Part shown: piece after piece, positions 1 to 10,965 of the stretch
Position numbering within the stretch: the stretch's first letter is position 1
Layout of the letters: every line of letters starts with the position of its first letter
Source of the DNA: Branchiostoma belcheri
Taxonomy: Eukaryota > Chordata > Leptocardii > Amphioxiformes > Branchiostomatidae
Reading direction: 5' to 3'
DNA: 64,000 nt
Assembly (NCBI RefSeq): GCF_001625305.1
Contig: NW_017804254.1
Span: forward strand, 1,572,399-1,636,398
Position numbers and translations under genes: made by a program
Notes under the pieces: model-generated
Seen by the model: only the letters and a program-made list of their open reading frames with translations
Database searches by the model: none
What the model was told of the DNA's origin: nothing

Positions 1-868
1 CCAGATCGCGAGATAATGTAAAACACTGTAATTATAGAATTTCCTCATTAATTATGCAAATAAAGTCCTCATTTGCATAATTTGCATTTAATTATGTACA
101 TCTCTCTCTCAGCTACCTACACACCAAAAATAATGAAAATATGTTGTTCCTGTCTGGACTTATTGGCTTTTAAACATTTCGCCAGAAAGTGCCCTGCAGT
201 TCCAGAACAAGCCGCTAGGGGGCCCAAACTTATATGACTTCTTTCCAAGCACGAGAGCTACCTTCCATCAAAATTTCATGACCCTAGCATGTCCAGATCG
301 CGAGATAATGTAAAACACTGTAATTATAGAATTTCCTAATTAATTATGCAAATAAAGTCCTCATTTGCATAATTTGCATTTAATTATGTACATCTCTCTC
401 TCAGCTACCTACACACCAAAAATAATGAAAATATGTTGTTCCTGTCTGGACTTATTGGCTTTTAAACATTTCGCCAGAAAGGGCCCTGCAGTTCGAGAAC
501 AAGCCGCTAGGGGGCCCAAACTCATATGACTTCTTCCCAAGCACGAGAGCTACCTTCCATCAAAATTTCATGACCCTAGCATGTCCAGATCGCGAGATAT
601 CAAAACCGGAAGTTGCGCTGCAGTACCAAGGGAAGCCACTAGGGGGACCAAAATCTCATCATTTCCAGTTTTTGTCACACCCTACCAACACACCAAGTAT
701 GAAACCAATCCATCCAGGCGTTCTTGAGTTATCTTGTTGACCAACAGACAGACAGAAGGACGGACGGATAAACGCAACTGAAAATATAACCTCCATGACA
801 CATTTCATGGAGGTAATAACCTCCATGACACATTTCATGGAGGTAATAATACAAGAATGAAGTTAAAA
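1..868. repeat. Long AT-rich interspersed repeat, partial copy with an internal 292-bp tandem duplication
   Basis: A unit beginning CCAGATCGCGAGAT starts at 1, recurs at 293 and begins again at 585, so a block of about 292 bp is tandemly duplicated. It holds ATGCAAAT-type AT-rich stretches and a GCCGCTAGGGGGCCC motif. The right part (about 585-850) ends in a GACGGACGGA-type run and two adjacent hairpins of the form CCTCCATG...CATGGAGG (790-848). The same family recurs at 1012-1806 and, inverted, at 58433-59337. No coding capacity is visible. It is probably a non-autonomous DNA element; its superfamily cannot be assigned by eye. Confidence 0.8.
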
Positions 869-1011
869 TAGGTGCAGGAGGAGGGCAGAAGCATGGAGTG
901 CTTGTACGAGGCCCTTTCCCCCATAAATTTAACAAGAAGAATGTAATCGATGATTTAGATTAAATCATGTACATGGAAAATAATGCATAAGAATGATCAA
1001 ACAAATACGTA

Positions 1012-1806
1012 ACTAGAATTCCGAGACCTCATACCTCCATGAAATATGATCTTGATATGTAAATGTAAATTTCTTCTTTAATTGTTCAAATGACCTCTGC
1101 ATTAACATGATATATGCATCGTGATGTATGTTAACTTTTGATTAACTTACAGATGTCCCAAGTATGACATTCTCATCATTCACCATTACGAAATTATAGA
1201 ATTTTCACATTAATTATGCAAATTAGGTCATCATTTGCATAATTAGTATCTGTTGAAGTTCCGCCTGCCATAGGTTACATAGTATAATGTAAAACACTGT
1301 AATTGTAGAATTTCATCATTAATTATGCAAATAAAGTCCTCATTTGCATAATTTAAATTTAATTATGTACATCTCTCTCTCAGCTACCTACACACCAAAA
1401 ATAATGAAAATATGTTGTTCCTGTCTGGACTTATTGGCTTTTAAACATTTCGCCAGAAAGTGCCCTGCAGTTCCAGAACAAGCCGCTAGGGGGCCCAAAC
1501 TCATATGACTTCTTCCCAAGCACGAGAGCTACCTTCCATCAAAATTTCATGACCCTAGCATGTCCAGATCGCGAGATATCAAAACCGGAAGTTGCGCTGC
1601 AGTACCAAGGTAAGCCACTAGGGGGACAAAAATCTCATCATTTCCAGTTTTCGTCACACCCTACCAACACACCAAGTATGAAACCAATCCATCCAGGCGT
1701 TCTTGAGTTATCTTGTTGACCAACAGACAGACGGACGGACGGACGGACGGACAGATAAACGCAACTGAAAATATAACCTCCATGACACATTTCATGGAGG
1801 TAATAA
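1012..1806. repeat. Second, apparently full-length copy of the AT-rich interspersed repeat
   Basis: It starts AACTAGAATTCCGAGACCTC and ends with the hairpin CCTCCATGACACATTTCATGGAGG at about 1777-1800. The interior from 1277 is nearly identical to 1-740, including the GCCGCTAGGGGGCCC box and the GGACGGACGGAC run. The inverted relative at 58433-59337 shares the termini (CTCATACCTTCGCC on its complement), which supports these boundaries. No ORF of note. Confidence 0.75.
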
Positions 1807-1904
1807 ATTAATGACAAAGAAGTAGGGTGGTGTATAAATATGATGCTACAATGATAACAATAATAATTGGTATCAGATAAAATGAGAAAGAACACTATAT
1901 GAGA

Positions 1905-2453
1905 TTACTGCAAGGGGCTTGGATGGTTTATCAGATGGTTTTTCAGAGCTCGTTTGAACGGCGCCAGGAAAAAGGAGGTAGAATTTTTTAGGGCTGGTGG
2001 TAGTTCATTCCATAGGGTGACACATTTGTATTTGACTGACATTTGGGCAAAAGATGTTCTTAGTAAGGGAATTTGAAAATGGGAACGTTGACGAGTTTCA
2101 TAATTGTGAATCTGTGAACGAAAGTTAAGAAAGTCATCAAAGGTTGGATACTGCCTGGCCAATTTGATAGTCTTGCGACCACCGTAAGATCTGCTTGGAG
2201 ATAAATACTGGTTATGCTCCACCATGTTCCGTATATCGAACAAGGACGTTCTTGATGGAAGGCAATAAGCTAGGTTCTCTGTTTCCGAGTTTGGTATCTC
2301 TAAACAGATATGGGGACTCGGTTCATTGTCAATGTTAATGCCTGCTTTGGCCTTTGGGAACATTATTGTACCTCTTAAATGATTCTTCTCATGGCTAGAA
2401 TGCCAGTAATTCCTACTAAATGTTACAAAACAGGCGTAAAACAACGAGAACAA
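1905..2453 (-). mobile_element. Non-LTR retrotransposon (LINE) remnant, C-terminal part of the reverse transcriptase ORF
   Basis: An open frame of 182 codons ends in the signature found after the reverse transcriptase domain of CR1/Jockey/RTE-like elements: a YETRQR motif, then KCVTLWNELPPALKNS, then FKRALKNHL. This region normally lies in the last 100-150 residues of ORF2. No RT catalytic motif or endonuclease is present, so it is a 5'-truncated dead copy. It is not a host gene: it has no introns and no neighbouring exons in phase. The exact clade is not determinable here. Confidence 0.75.
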
Positions 2454-2639
2454 GCTTGAAAGTTCGACGAATTATAGAAATTTCCTAATTTGCATAATGT
2501 AAATGTATCACCTAAAATGCCGACATCTACATATATCAAAAATATGATGCTTCCTCATTTAGGAATGGGTTTGTGTGGCCTTTGTTAGTTAGATGCACAA
2601 TATATTTTATGATTTTGAAAGGACAGACTGCTATGGGAC

Positions 2640-2830
2640 CGGTGAGGTGAGGTGAGGTGAGGTGAAAGTTTTTATCCAACAAAAACGGAGATTGCTCACC
2701 CAACGCTTTTGACCAGTCACTCTGGTCTTCCTCAGTAGACTGACCCAGTGAGACTTGTCACGTGACGTCTTTGAAGTGTGACGTCAACACTGGACCAAAG
2801 TTTTAATTTTCAGCATGTAGATACCAACAC
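2640..2830. repeat. Interspersed repeat fragment (CTCAGTAGACTGACCC family) with a GGTGA pentamer run
   Basis: (GGTGA)n at about 2641-2664 is followed by the motif CTGGTCTTCCTCAGTAGACTGACCCAGTGAGA. Related copies are at 38800-39078, where the motif occurs in both orientations and makes a hairpin, and at 56230-56345. Probably a MITE family. It lies directly upstream of the first visible exon of TMEM45-like copy A. Confidence 0.6.
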
Positions 2831-2880
2831 AGATGAACTTTCACGATGCATGTAATACTAGTACTTTATGATTATTGCAG

Positions 2881-4106
2881 GTATCATCTTTGAGCAGTTG
2901 GTGGCCCACTGGATCCTGATTGATCCAAACACCGGACAGTTCCACATTCTGGAAAACTGGCAGCACACCACCATGCACGGCTTCTTCCTCCTGAACGGAT
3001 TTTGTGATGTCCTGATCGCTCTAAGGGCGCCTGTACCGAGTGGAATAGACCACGCGACTTTGTCACTAGCCTGCGCAGTGGAAGGGTTGTTGTTCTTCTA
3101 TCACCTGCATGGCCGTACTGACTTGGACGTACACGTACATCAACTGTTGATCCTGGTTATCGTCCCATGCGTGGTCGTGACCGGGCTGGAGACCTGGAAC
3201 CCTCGGACCGTGTATCTACCCGCGCTCAGAGCTGCAGGAGCTATGCTGCAGGGGACCTGGCTGTGGCAGGTTTGTTTGTTTGCTTGTTTGTTTGTTTGTT
3301 TGTTTGTTTTGGTTGTACGTATCTTGATTAGCGTTAATTGATTTAACACTATTCGTCCTGAAGTCCGCTACACGATCAAATAAAACCAAAGAACAAAACC
3401 TTTACAATTAGTCAGTAATAGACAAAAGATACTAGTAAACAAAATCAAATGAGATAAACTTAAAAGTGAACCGGAGAGGTTAGTGTAAAATAACTGAAAG
3501 ATAAACTGGGATATCCAAAAGTAATAATAATTGATAAGGTATGAATACTTAGATAACTGAGCGTGAAAAGTGAGGGACGGTTGTCTTGCAAATTTTAACT
3601 GTCTTCACACTCAAAGGGTTATGAGATCAAAGTATGAAGAAATCACACAAAATCACCTATGATTTGAGTTCTGTTGAGTTTCAAAATATGCTTTGCAAGC
3701 ACTTATTCGTTGTTGGAAAGCCGTAACTCAAATGTTGCAATGGTCCAGAAAGCTAGAAAGGTGTGAACCATGATGGAAAACGTGGATTTACGTAGTTCTC
3801 TTCACACTCATTACATAATGTTTTTTTTCACGTTTAGATAACGGATCTTTATTTCCACAGGCTGGATTTATCCTGTTTCCTCCCTTTCCTGGCCATGAGT
3901 GGGACCTGGAGAGCCATGAAAACATGATGTTTGTCTCCATGGCTTTCTGTTGGCACATACTGGGCATCCTGCTCTTCATGTGTGTTGTCTACACAGTGGT
4001 TTATCACATCTACCAAGCCAAGGAGAAGCAGAGAGGTACCGAGCTGGAGCTGGGACCGCTGTCTTCTCACATGTTACAGACACACTCCGACTCAGAACTG
4101 GACTGA
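2881..4106 (+). CDS. TMEM45: TMEM45-like (DUF716) multipass membrane protein, copy A, 5'-partial
   Basis: Two coding exons: 2881-3269 (after TTATTGCAG, donor CAG|GTTTGT) and 3861-4106 (after TTTCCACAG), joined in phase 0, giving 210 residues and a stop. The sequence has the DUF716 hallmarks HWxLIDPxTGQFH, NWQHTTM, FFYHLHGR and LQGTWLWQ, then an FPPFPGHEWD segment and a last membrane helix with a charged tail. Exon lengths (389 and 246 nt) match copies B-D exactly. The first coding exon (MGNFxGHAxPGSFF...) is not found in the 2.88 kb upstream, which is full of repeats. In the other copies that intron is 192-544 bp. The copy is therefore either truncated or its exon 1 lies left of the window. 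TMEM45 proteins are membrane proteins of uncertain biochemical role. Confidence 0.85.
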
Positions 4107-4239
4107 TGAAAGTCTTTTCAATCCGTCAACATCAGATAGCCTTGGTGCCATCCGAGGAGGCTCCTTTACCCCGATTTTTTCGGGAGTAGCGAGTGCAAAT
4201 GAGCTCTGTTTAAAGGATGAGAAAGCGTAAAGGATGAAA

Positions 4240-4245
4240 AATAAA
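4240..4245 (+). terminator. Poly(A) signal of TMEM45-like copy A
   Basis: AATAAA lies about 134 nt after the stop codon of copy A and is followed by a T-rich stretch (CTGTTTGTTGTCTG). This is a plausible 3' end. No transcript evidence is available from sequence alone. Confidence 0.5.
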
Positions 4246-4284
4246 ATTCTCAGACTGTCTCTGTTTGTTGTCTGTTATAACTTC

Positions 4285-5380
4285 TTTTTAACTAGAAAGG
4301 CCGACATTTGCTTGATCTTGCTTTGGAGCAAATTCAGCATGACTTCACCACATTTCACGACATGGCTGGGAAAGAAGGAGAAATACAGGGAAAACAATTC
4401 TTTACATTGATATAACTATAGTATGAAGTGACAACAGTTGGATAGCTATTTTAATTGCATAATGCAAACTGTTGATTTTCTAGATAAAAGCGTTTATGCC
4501 CGCCTTCCAATGCTGAAGCATGAAAGCTTGACATAAAAGTTACATGTACAGTACAGGCCACGAAATACGCATCAAGTTCTGCGGGACGTACCGCGGCCGC
4601 GTTATTCCGCGAGACGTCCCGCAATATCCCGCAGTGGAGCACTCGGGTGGGAGGGGGCGTTTCGTAATGTGTGCCCAGAGATCCCGGACAATTCTGATCG
4701 TAAAAAAAATCGTACAATTTGTAAATATAGCTATCTTGGATTTGGATGTATTGAGGCATACATTTGTAATGAACAGATTCGTGTATTATATAAGTCATGT
4801 ATGTATAAGCCCCCTTCTCTTCCGCAACTCCGTACGTCAACCTCGCCTATCTAGGAGATTTCCTTCTTTATCAGGTTCGCTTTTGAACCTCCTTGATGTA
4901 ACGTAACTATCAACCCGGCTAACACAAGCAGTGGCGTTTCCCGTTACCAGTGGACAGTTCTACGAAAGTGCTTTGAAATTCTGCAGGACGTCCCGCATTT
5001 TTCCGCAGGACGTTAATCAAATCATATCCCAACAGCCAATCAGCAAGAAGAATAGAGGAAACCTGCATGCCTATTGGTTGCTCGCTCTGCATGTTTTTCT
5101 GATGAGTCATGCCCAAATACGGTAACACACTGCTATAGTACATTTTCTATAACGCTATCACAAAAATGAAGAAAAAAAACGCCTGGGGGTATTTGGCCAC
5201 TGTACTTCAACACCAAATTTCAAGTTATTTAGCCCCAAAATGAAGAAATTGAATCCGTTTAAAGAAATGGCAGACGACAATGACGAAGAAGAAACATGAG
5301 AAAAAGCAATATGTATTGGAATATAAATATTCCAATCAGTTAAACCAGCAAGAAAATATGTCATGAGCTTGACAGAAAAA
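4285..5380. repeat. Interspersed repeat with AACTAGAAAGGCC terminus (copy 1)
   Basis: Segments match the 32440-33085 region in opposite orientation: the terminus AACTAGAAAGGCCGACATTTGC, GCATAATGCAAACTGTTGATTTTC (around 4457) and CAACAGCCAATCAGCAAGAAGAATAG (around 5030). The piece at 5180-5310 (GAAGAAATTGAATCC...GAAGAAACATGAGA) also recurs at 31300-31375. The order is conserved, so these are copies of one element of about 0.7-1.1 kb. No coding signature is recognised. Confidence 0.6.
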
Positions 5381-5589
5381 TGATATAATAACTCTTTACA
5401 GGAGATTCTGGGAAAAATAAACACAAGGATCCTGAAACAATGTGAACACGCCTTTACGATATTCTAACTAGTATGTTGCCACATATCAAGAATTCTATTT
5501 TTGTTCTCATGCAGTAAAAGTAGCGCTACTTGATTAGGCGCTACTTGAGACTTGCGAAGTAAAACACTCAACATCCTGGTTTCAGTTTA

Positions 5590-5834
5590 TTAACCCTTGT
5601 CCTGCTGGCATTCCTGGCACAATATTTTTCAATAATATCATGTCTTAATTAGATCATAGACCCGCAATTTTTTTTGCCCTGCAGTGGCATAGTTACTTCC
5701 GCATTCGTTGCGTTTCGCTGCGGTGTGATGCGTTGCACGAGAAATACCCCCAAATCATACCTATACAGGGTGCTATATAGATGGTACTGTATGTGCCGCG
5801 CGACATATGTTGCGCACAGCAGGACAAGGGTTAA
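5590..5834. mobile_element. piggyBac-like MITE with TTAA target duplication
   Basis: TTAA at 5590-5593 and at 5831-5834 flank inverted termini CCCTTGTCCTGC (5594 onward) and GCAGGACAAGGG (ending 5830). The TTAA duplication is the hallmark of piggyBac-type transposition. The roughly 237-bp interior has no ORF, so the element is non-autonomous. A related right half, with the same CTTCCGCATTC...GCAGGACAAGGGTTAAG order, lies at 47456-47579. Confidence 0.7.
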
Positions 5835-6560
5835 GAAATCATGAAATATGTCTATGAATAAGTAAGTGCTGGTTGCAAGCAAATAAAACTTGGAAGAATG
5901 GTCGGAAGGTTCAGTGTTTGAAAAATGATGCACTGGTCGGATACGTCTTTCCTTACAACATCTGCTTGGAGATTGTTTTTGCAGTTTTCTTATCTAGGCG
6001 ACGCCTTCCGATGCTTGCTGTATCTCGAAGCTGATAACAAAATAAAACTAACTGAAAGCACAAATATAATTAGGTACCAGTAGTAATTACTTTGTCGTCG
6101 ATTTCGATGAATTTTACACTTGAAAGATATTTAATACAGCTAGAACATCAATCATCATCGAACCTTCACTGATGTGTGTGACATGAAAACTTATAATCAC
6201 ACTTCCCACACACGGCAATACACTTCTAATAATGACATTTCCACACATCTGATAATCACACTTCACACACCAATACACTTCCCATACCATGCACCAATAC
6301 ACACAATTCCCACACCAATACACATCTTTTGGGAAGCTATTCAGACATCGGTTGACACAATATATATTGTCAAATAAGACAAACTGTCAAAAAATGTATA
6401 CGTTACGTGCGACTCATTGACAATGGTTCTTGCGACTAATCCTGAAGCTGCATGTCTCATCATCACCAGAATTTGTCACCTTCGCCATTTAAGGGTTCTT
6501 CTTTGATCTTCATTTGTAGTTATCTATCATATCAAGTAACTGAACCTGTAAACACATCTG
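5835..6560. other. Intergenic stretch and probable 3' UTR side of TMEM45-like copy B
   Basis: This lies between the MITE and the stop codon of copy B. It contains a tract rich in CACACCAATACAC motifs (6190-6330) and the fragment CATCTGCTTGGAGATT at about 5960, a relic end of the CTCCAAGCAGA foldback family. No coding exon and no clear poly(A) signal for the minus-strand gene is seen. Confidence 0.45.
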
Positions 6561-8165
6561 TTAGTCCAGTTCAGAGTCGGAGTGTGCCTGTAACATGTGA
6601 GAAGACAGCGGTCCCAGCTCCAGCTCGGTACCTCTCTGCTTCTCCTTGGCTTGGTAGATGTGATAAACCACTGTGTAGACAACAGACATGAAGAGCAGGA
6701 TGCCCAGTATGTGCCAACAGAAAGCCATGGAGACAAACATCATGTTTTCATGGCTCTCCAGGTCCCACTCATGGCCAGGAAAGGGAGGATACAAAATCCA
6801 CCCAACCTACAGGAACAGATAATATAATTCTTAAAAAAACTCTTTTATTCAAGAATTCAAATACAGTAACGTTACAAGAATCAAAATACTAGCATCATGA
6901 CATAGATAAAAGGGAATATGGAAGAGCCAATATATTTATTTATGATTATTGTGTTATGCACTGTCGTACGTTATTAAAAAAAACATAAAAGTTGGGTTTT
7001 ACTAAAAAAACATAAATAAAATACATCAGTTTGAAACATCGAGGTATTCACACACGTGCAATTCAGCCACTTTCCCGAGTGTTGCGTAGAATAAGAATAG
7101 AAGTAAGAAATATGGGGGAAAATGTTGTTTCCTGTTTCCAGACCGACCCTAGCCTTTTTTTGTGTGTCCCCTGCAAGGGATGTATATTCTTCGAGCTGGT
7201 GGATCTTTTCTACCTCCACGATCCGACACCTTATTAGTAATGAAACATTGTACAGTAGGTTTCCAATATTGACAGTAAAAATATAAGTGTCTTCATGCAA
7301 GTTTTACTTTGTTAAACTGTATTTTATAAGTTGGATCACTAGAGATCGCCAAAGTCTAAAAAAGCTGTCTGACCTGCCAGAACCAGGTGCCCTGTAGAAG
7401 AGTACATGCTGTCCTGACCATGGGTAGTAGTAACGTGCCAGGCTTCCAGGCCTCCAGACCGCTCACAGCCGCACACAGACCGGCCGCCAGCACTAACAGC
7501 CTGTGCAGACGGACGTCCAGGCCTATGCGGCCGTGCAGGTGGTAGAAGAACAACAGTCCTTCAACTGAGTACGCCAGAGACAAGGAGACGTAGTCTATTC
7601 CACTCGGCACAGGTGCTCTCATGGCAATCAGAATATCGAAGATTCCGTTGAGGGCAAAGAAGAGATACATGGTGTTGTGTTGCCAGATGTCTAACTCGTG
7701 GAACTGTTGCGTTCTTGGGTCAATGAGTGTCCAGTGTGCCACAAGTTGTTCCTCCACTATTCCTGCAACACAAGTTTGATCGGAAATTGTGTTCAGCATA
7801 ACGCAGGTATACCTGGGTAACCATGTAACTAACTACTAGCTCGTACAACTACACTGAATTCTAGTACCTCATGTCAAACTATTGTACTGATGTTGAAATC
7901 ATATCACAAATGGTCTTCGCCCCAAGTGGTCAATCGTGAAACGTGAAACGTTACCTGCTATTCCAAACATAGTTTTGCACAGTCCCTCCACAGGAACTCT
8001 CTTCAAGAACCGACCTGGACCGTTGTTGCAACACACCTCAGCAGCAGAGCCTGTATTCCGGCCTCCCATCCGACGAGCCCACATGACGGAATACCTGATG
8101 GTCCACCACAGGCCAAAGAAGAGGAAGAAGCTGCCTGGGATGGCATGGCCTGGAAAATTCCCCAT
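6561..8165 (-). CDS. TMEM45: TMEM45-like (DUF716) multipass membrane protein, copy B, complete
   Basis: Three coding exons on the minus strand: 8165-7955 (ATG at 8165), 7762-7374 and 6806-6561. All introns are GT-AG and the phases match copies C and D. Total 846 nt, 281 aa, close to the roughly 275 aa of vertebrate TMEM45. The N-terminus MGNFPGHAIPGSFFLFFGLW is the family signature (MGxFxGHAxPGSFF). Exon 2 carries HWTLIDP, WQHNTM, FFYHLHGR and LQGTWFWQ. Exon 3 gives VGWILYPPFPG, a last helix (FCWHILGILLF) and a polar tail ending SDSELD. Exons 1-2 are the most diverged of B-D, but exon 3 is almost identical to the other copies. The coding exon opens seven nt after an acceptor (TTTCAG), so a 5' UTR exon is expected upstream. 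Confidence 0.9.
6807..7373 (-). other. Intron 2 of TMEM45-like copy B, with a TE-like segment
   Basis: Donor CAG|GTC at 7373, acceptor at 6807. At 7100-7360 it has blocks also found in intron 1 of copy C (11880-12220): TTTCCTGTTTC, CCCTTGCAGGG, and AGACTTTGGCGAT...TAGTGATCCAA. Some of these blocks are inverted relative to each other between the two genes, which suggests a small element with internal rearrangement. No other gene is seen. Confidence 0.45.
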
Positions 8166-8281
8166 GAGTGACTGAAACAAGAATAACGAAAAAAAAATAA
8201 GTCAGAGGTTAGCCTGTCTTCAGGGCTCTAATATTTCCGCCCGTCCAGCTCAACCGACAGCCCGGTAGGAGTGTTTCGCCT

Positions 8282-8329
8282 GTAGGTTTTGCACGCCTGG
8301 AGTTGATACTTCCGTCGTGCAAAACCTAC
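8282..8329. repeat. Small hairpin, 14-bp perfect stem
   Basis: GTAGGTTTTGCACG at 8282-8295 pairs with CGTGCAAAACCTAC at 8316-8329, with a 20-nt loop. It lies in the presumed 5' UTR intron of copy B. Probably the remains of a foldback element; no target duplication was recognised. Confidence 0.5.
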
Positions 8330-8502
8330 GGGGAACCTAGCTGAGTGGGGCATGGAAGAGCTCCTGCGGCCCCGAAGAGAACCCGCCACAACCACGGTAA
8401 ACTGGGTACCAGGCTAACCATAGCTGTCGACATTGTCAACTTTGTGAGGGAGGAGGGAGGGGCAGTTGACTAGGTATGAACAAGGAAGAAAATGGGACTT
8501 AC

Positions 8503-8600
8503 CTTACTAAGCTGCTACTCCTTGACGAAGTGTACGGTAGTTCAGACGGAGTCTCCAACTTCTCAATGTCCACTGACTTCAGCACTTAACCAACAACCAA
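8503..8600 (-). other. Candidate 5' UTR exon of TMEM45-like copy B
   Basis: On the minus strand a strong donor TTAGTAAG|GTAAGTCCC ends this stretch at 8503. It would splice to the acceptor at 8172, giving a leader joined to TCACTC-ATG. The upstream boundary (transcription start) is not visible, so the right end here is arbitrary. Splice-site quality and spacing are the only evidence. Confidence 0.35.
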
Positions 8601-8817
8601 CAGTAGTCTATATTAAGTAATCCGAATTGTGCCACCTGTACCAAAAACTGCGTAGTATGAAATGTCATTGGCACAAGTACTGTTTAGACAATGTAACTCG
8701 AGTACCTTTCATTCGAACAAATTACAATGACCATGTAGCTAAGATACACCAACATCAATAGTTTAGGTTACCTAACCCATTGATCTTGATGTAATAGATC
8801 CAAGTTTGCTGGTCTCC

Positions 8818-8907
8818 GGTCTCCGATAGCCTGACTAAATCTGCGCTCATAGCGGCCGGTCCGGGCCGGCCGCTAGCAGCGCAGATTTAGTCAGGCTAGG
8901 TCTCCGA
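8818..8907. mobile_element. 72-bp foldback micro-MITE with 9-bp target-site duplication
   Basis: The element at 8827-8898 starts TAGCCTGACTAAATCTGCGC and ends with its inverted copy. The GC-rich centre (GCGGCCGG/CCGGCCGC) is also nearly palindromic, so almost the whole element folds into one stem. It is flanked by the exact direct repeat GGTCTCCGA (8818-8826 and 8899-8907). A 9-bp duplication is typical of Mutator-like (MULE) transposition. Too short to encode anything. Confidence 0.8.
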
Positions 8908-9639
8908 GGGCTGCACACCATACGTTTTTAACACCCGCCTGGCTAACTATCACTAAGTCCAGCACGTACGGTGCTATTTACCTACTTTTAAAATAACTAG
9001 CATCGTGATCCTTAGCAGCTGAACGGTCTGTCTCATCTGGTACTGAGACAAAATTTTCTCGGGGATGCACATGTTGGCTCTGGTGGGCTTTCGCCACCAG
9101 ACCGTTGTGTGGGTACAACAGTGACGTTGTCTTACGTGAGTGTATCACTCATGTATCTCTTATATAAATGTAATTGTCAACTTAATTTGCAAAATCGTGC
9201 CCAAAGCCCGAAGTCTACTGGTACGTAACGTTACATTGTTGAAATAAAACCTAAGTAGTAGAGAACTACTGCCTGCTCAACTACAATGTTTAAGGCACTA
9301 CGTTTTCTATTATGGGGTTTGATGTTTTAAAAACTCCCTCCAGCTCAACTCCCCCACATAGCGGTTAATTTAGATAGACGGGCGTACTGCTTGTAGCAAG
9401 TTGATAAAGGTAATAGGGATTTCATACCGTATTTTATACAGTATTTAGCAGTTACATGTAAGTGAAGGTGAACACCATTTAACATGACCTAATCAAATCA
9501 GGACCTCAACGGCATAAGTTAGAGGGAACGTTAGAACAGCTTTTGCTGGCTGTCATTGGGTGGAGAATACGATCAAATGAGGTTTTCCACCTCATCCTTC
9601 ATATCAGATTTAATTGACGTGGTATGACACCTAAATTAT
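8908..9639. other. Intergenic DNA between TMEM45-like copies B and C
   Basis: No coding exon recognised. The segment around 9480-9600 contains AACATGACCTAATCAAATCAGGACCTC, resembling the AT-rich repeat family at 58433-59337, so part of this interval is probably old repeat. Confidence 0.35.
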
Positions 9640-10440
9640 AGCATGTGTTAAACAAGGTTTTCAAGTATGGCAGTAAGACTGATATGCTCTCTTTAAAGAA
9701 CTCTGGTTGGAGCTTATCAATACCCGATGCTTTACCTGTTTTTAAGTTCTTAACGCTAATATTTCCTCCTCAATGGACTGGCCTGTGTGGGATAACATTT
9801 TTTGTTAACTTTATTGTTGTTCATAAGGCATAAAGTACAAGTACATAAGTGCACACTAGTAACATCGATAATATGCAGTGGTTACAGTGTGTGGGCTAAC
9901 ATGTTCTCAAGAAGTTCAGTCATAGTGCTGTTTTCCTCCACTGTATGGTCCTCTCCACTTTCATTGTACAGCCCCTCAAAATAGTTTGCAAACTCTTGTG
10001 CACCTATGTTACCCATATTATTTACTTTCCTTCCTTTAACTAACCTCCAGAAATCCTTAGGATCCCTCTGTACAGTTCTTAATTTAGTTCTCAAATTTGC
10101 CCTATGTGTTCTCCTTTTCGCCCTCAATAGTGCAACAGTGCTTTATATTCTAACTTAGCCTGTTTTCAAATATTTCATTTGTTCTCACATTGATCCCGCC
10201 TGTATTTATGGAGGTTTTTACTTAGAACATTTTCTGCCTGTATACAGTCCAAATCAAACCATTCTTCTTGATTGTTTGGTGGGTTTACCCTTTGCCTTGA
10301 GTGTTGTCTCATGGGTGCTGTATCCATCTCCAGCGTTTCACCTATTTTTTTTTCACCGCAGCATCTAATTCATTAGTTGAAGATTTAAATTTACTTAATG
10401 CATAAGAGTTTGTGCACTTTGTCCATGTAATAGGTTTCTA
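9640..10440 (-). mobile_element. LINE remnant: ORF2 linker between endonuclease and reverse transcriptase
   Basis: Minus-strand translation around 10127-9882 gives RRTHRANLRTKLRTVQRDPKDFWRLVK, then a FANYFEGLYN motif. Upstream, around 10300-10200, it gives NNQEEWFDLDCIQAE. The order WFDxDC, then KDFWxLVK, then FxxYFxxLYN is characteristic of the segment linking the AP endonuclease to the RT domain in Jockey/CR1-like LINEs. The copy is broken by frameshifts and truncated at both ends, so it is inactive. Confidence 0.75.
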
Positions 10441-10596
10441 AATTTTTAAATGCATATGAAACATATGAAACTACAGCTAGACGGAATGCATGGAGCACTT
10501 CTAGCAAATAGTTTTAACACTTTGTGATCCTTGCATCACTCGGACAGAATTTTTGATATTGCTCATCTGATGTTGTACGGATTGAAAAGACTTTCA

Positions 10597-10879
10597 TCAG
10601 TCCAGTTCTGAGTCAGAGTGTGCCTGTAACATGTGAGAAGACAGCGGTCCCAGCTCCAGCTCGGTACCTCTCTGCTTCTCCTTGGCTTGGTAGATGTGAT
10701 AAACCACTGTGTAGACAACACACATGAAGAGCAGGATGCCCAGTATGTGCCAACAGAAAGCCGTGGAGACAAACATCATGTTTTCATGACTCTCCAGGTC
10801 CCACTCATGGCCAGGAAAGGGAGGATACAAAATCCACCCAACCTACAGGAACAGATAATATAATACATCATGTTTAATA

Positions 10880-10965
<86 letters not shown>

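Noticed and set aside
1905..2453. 182-codon ORF as a host gene
   Set aside because: WNxLPxxxxxSxxxFKxxLKxHL is a LINE ORF2 C-terminus. There is no intron context and it is 5'-truncated.
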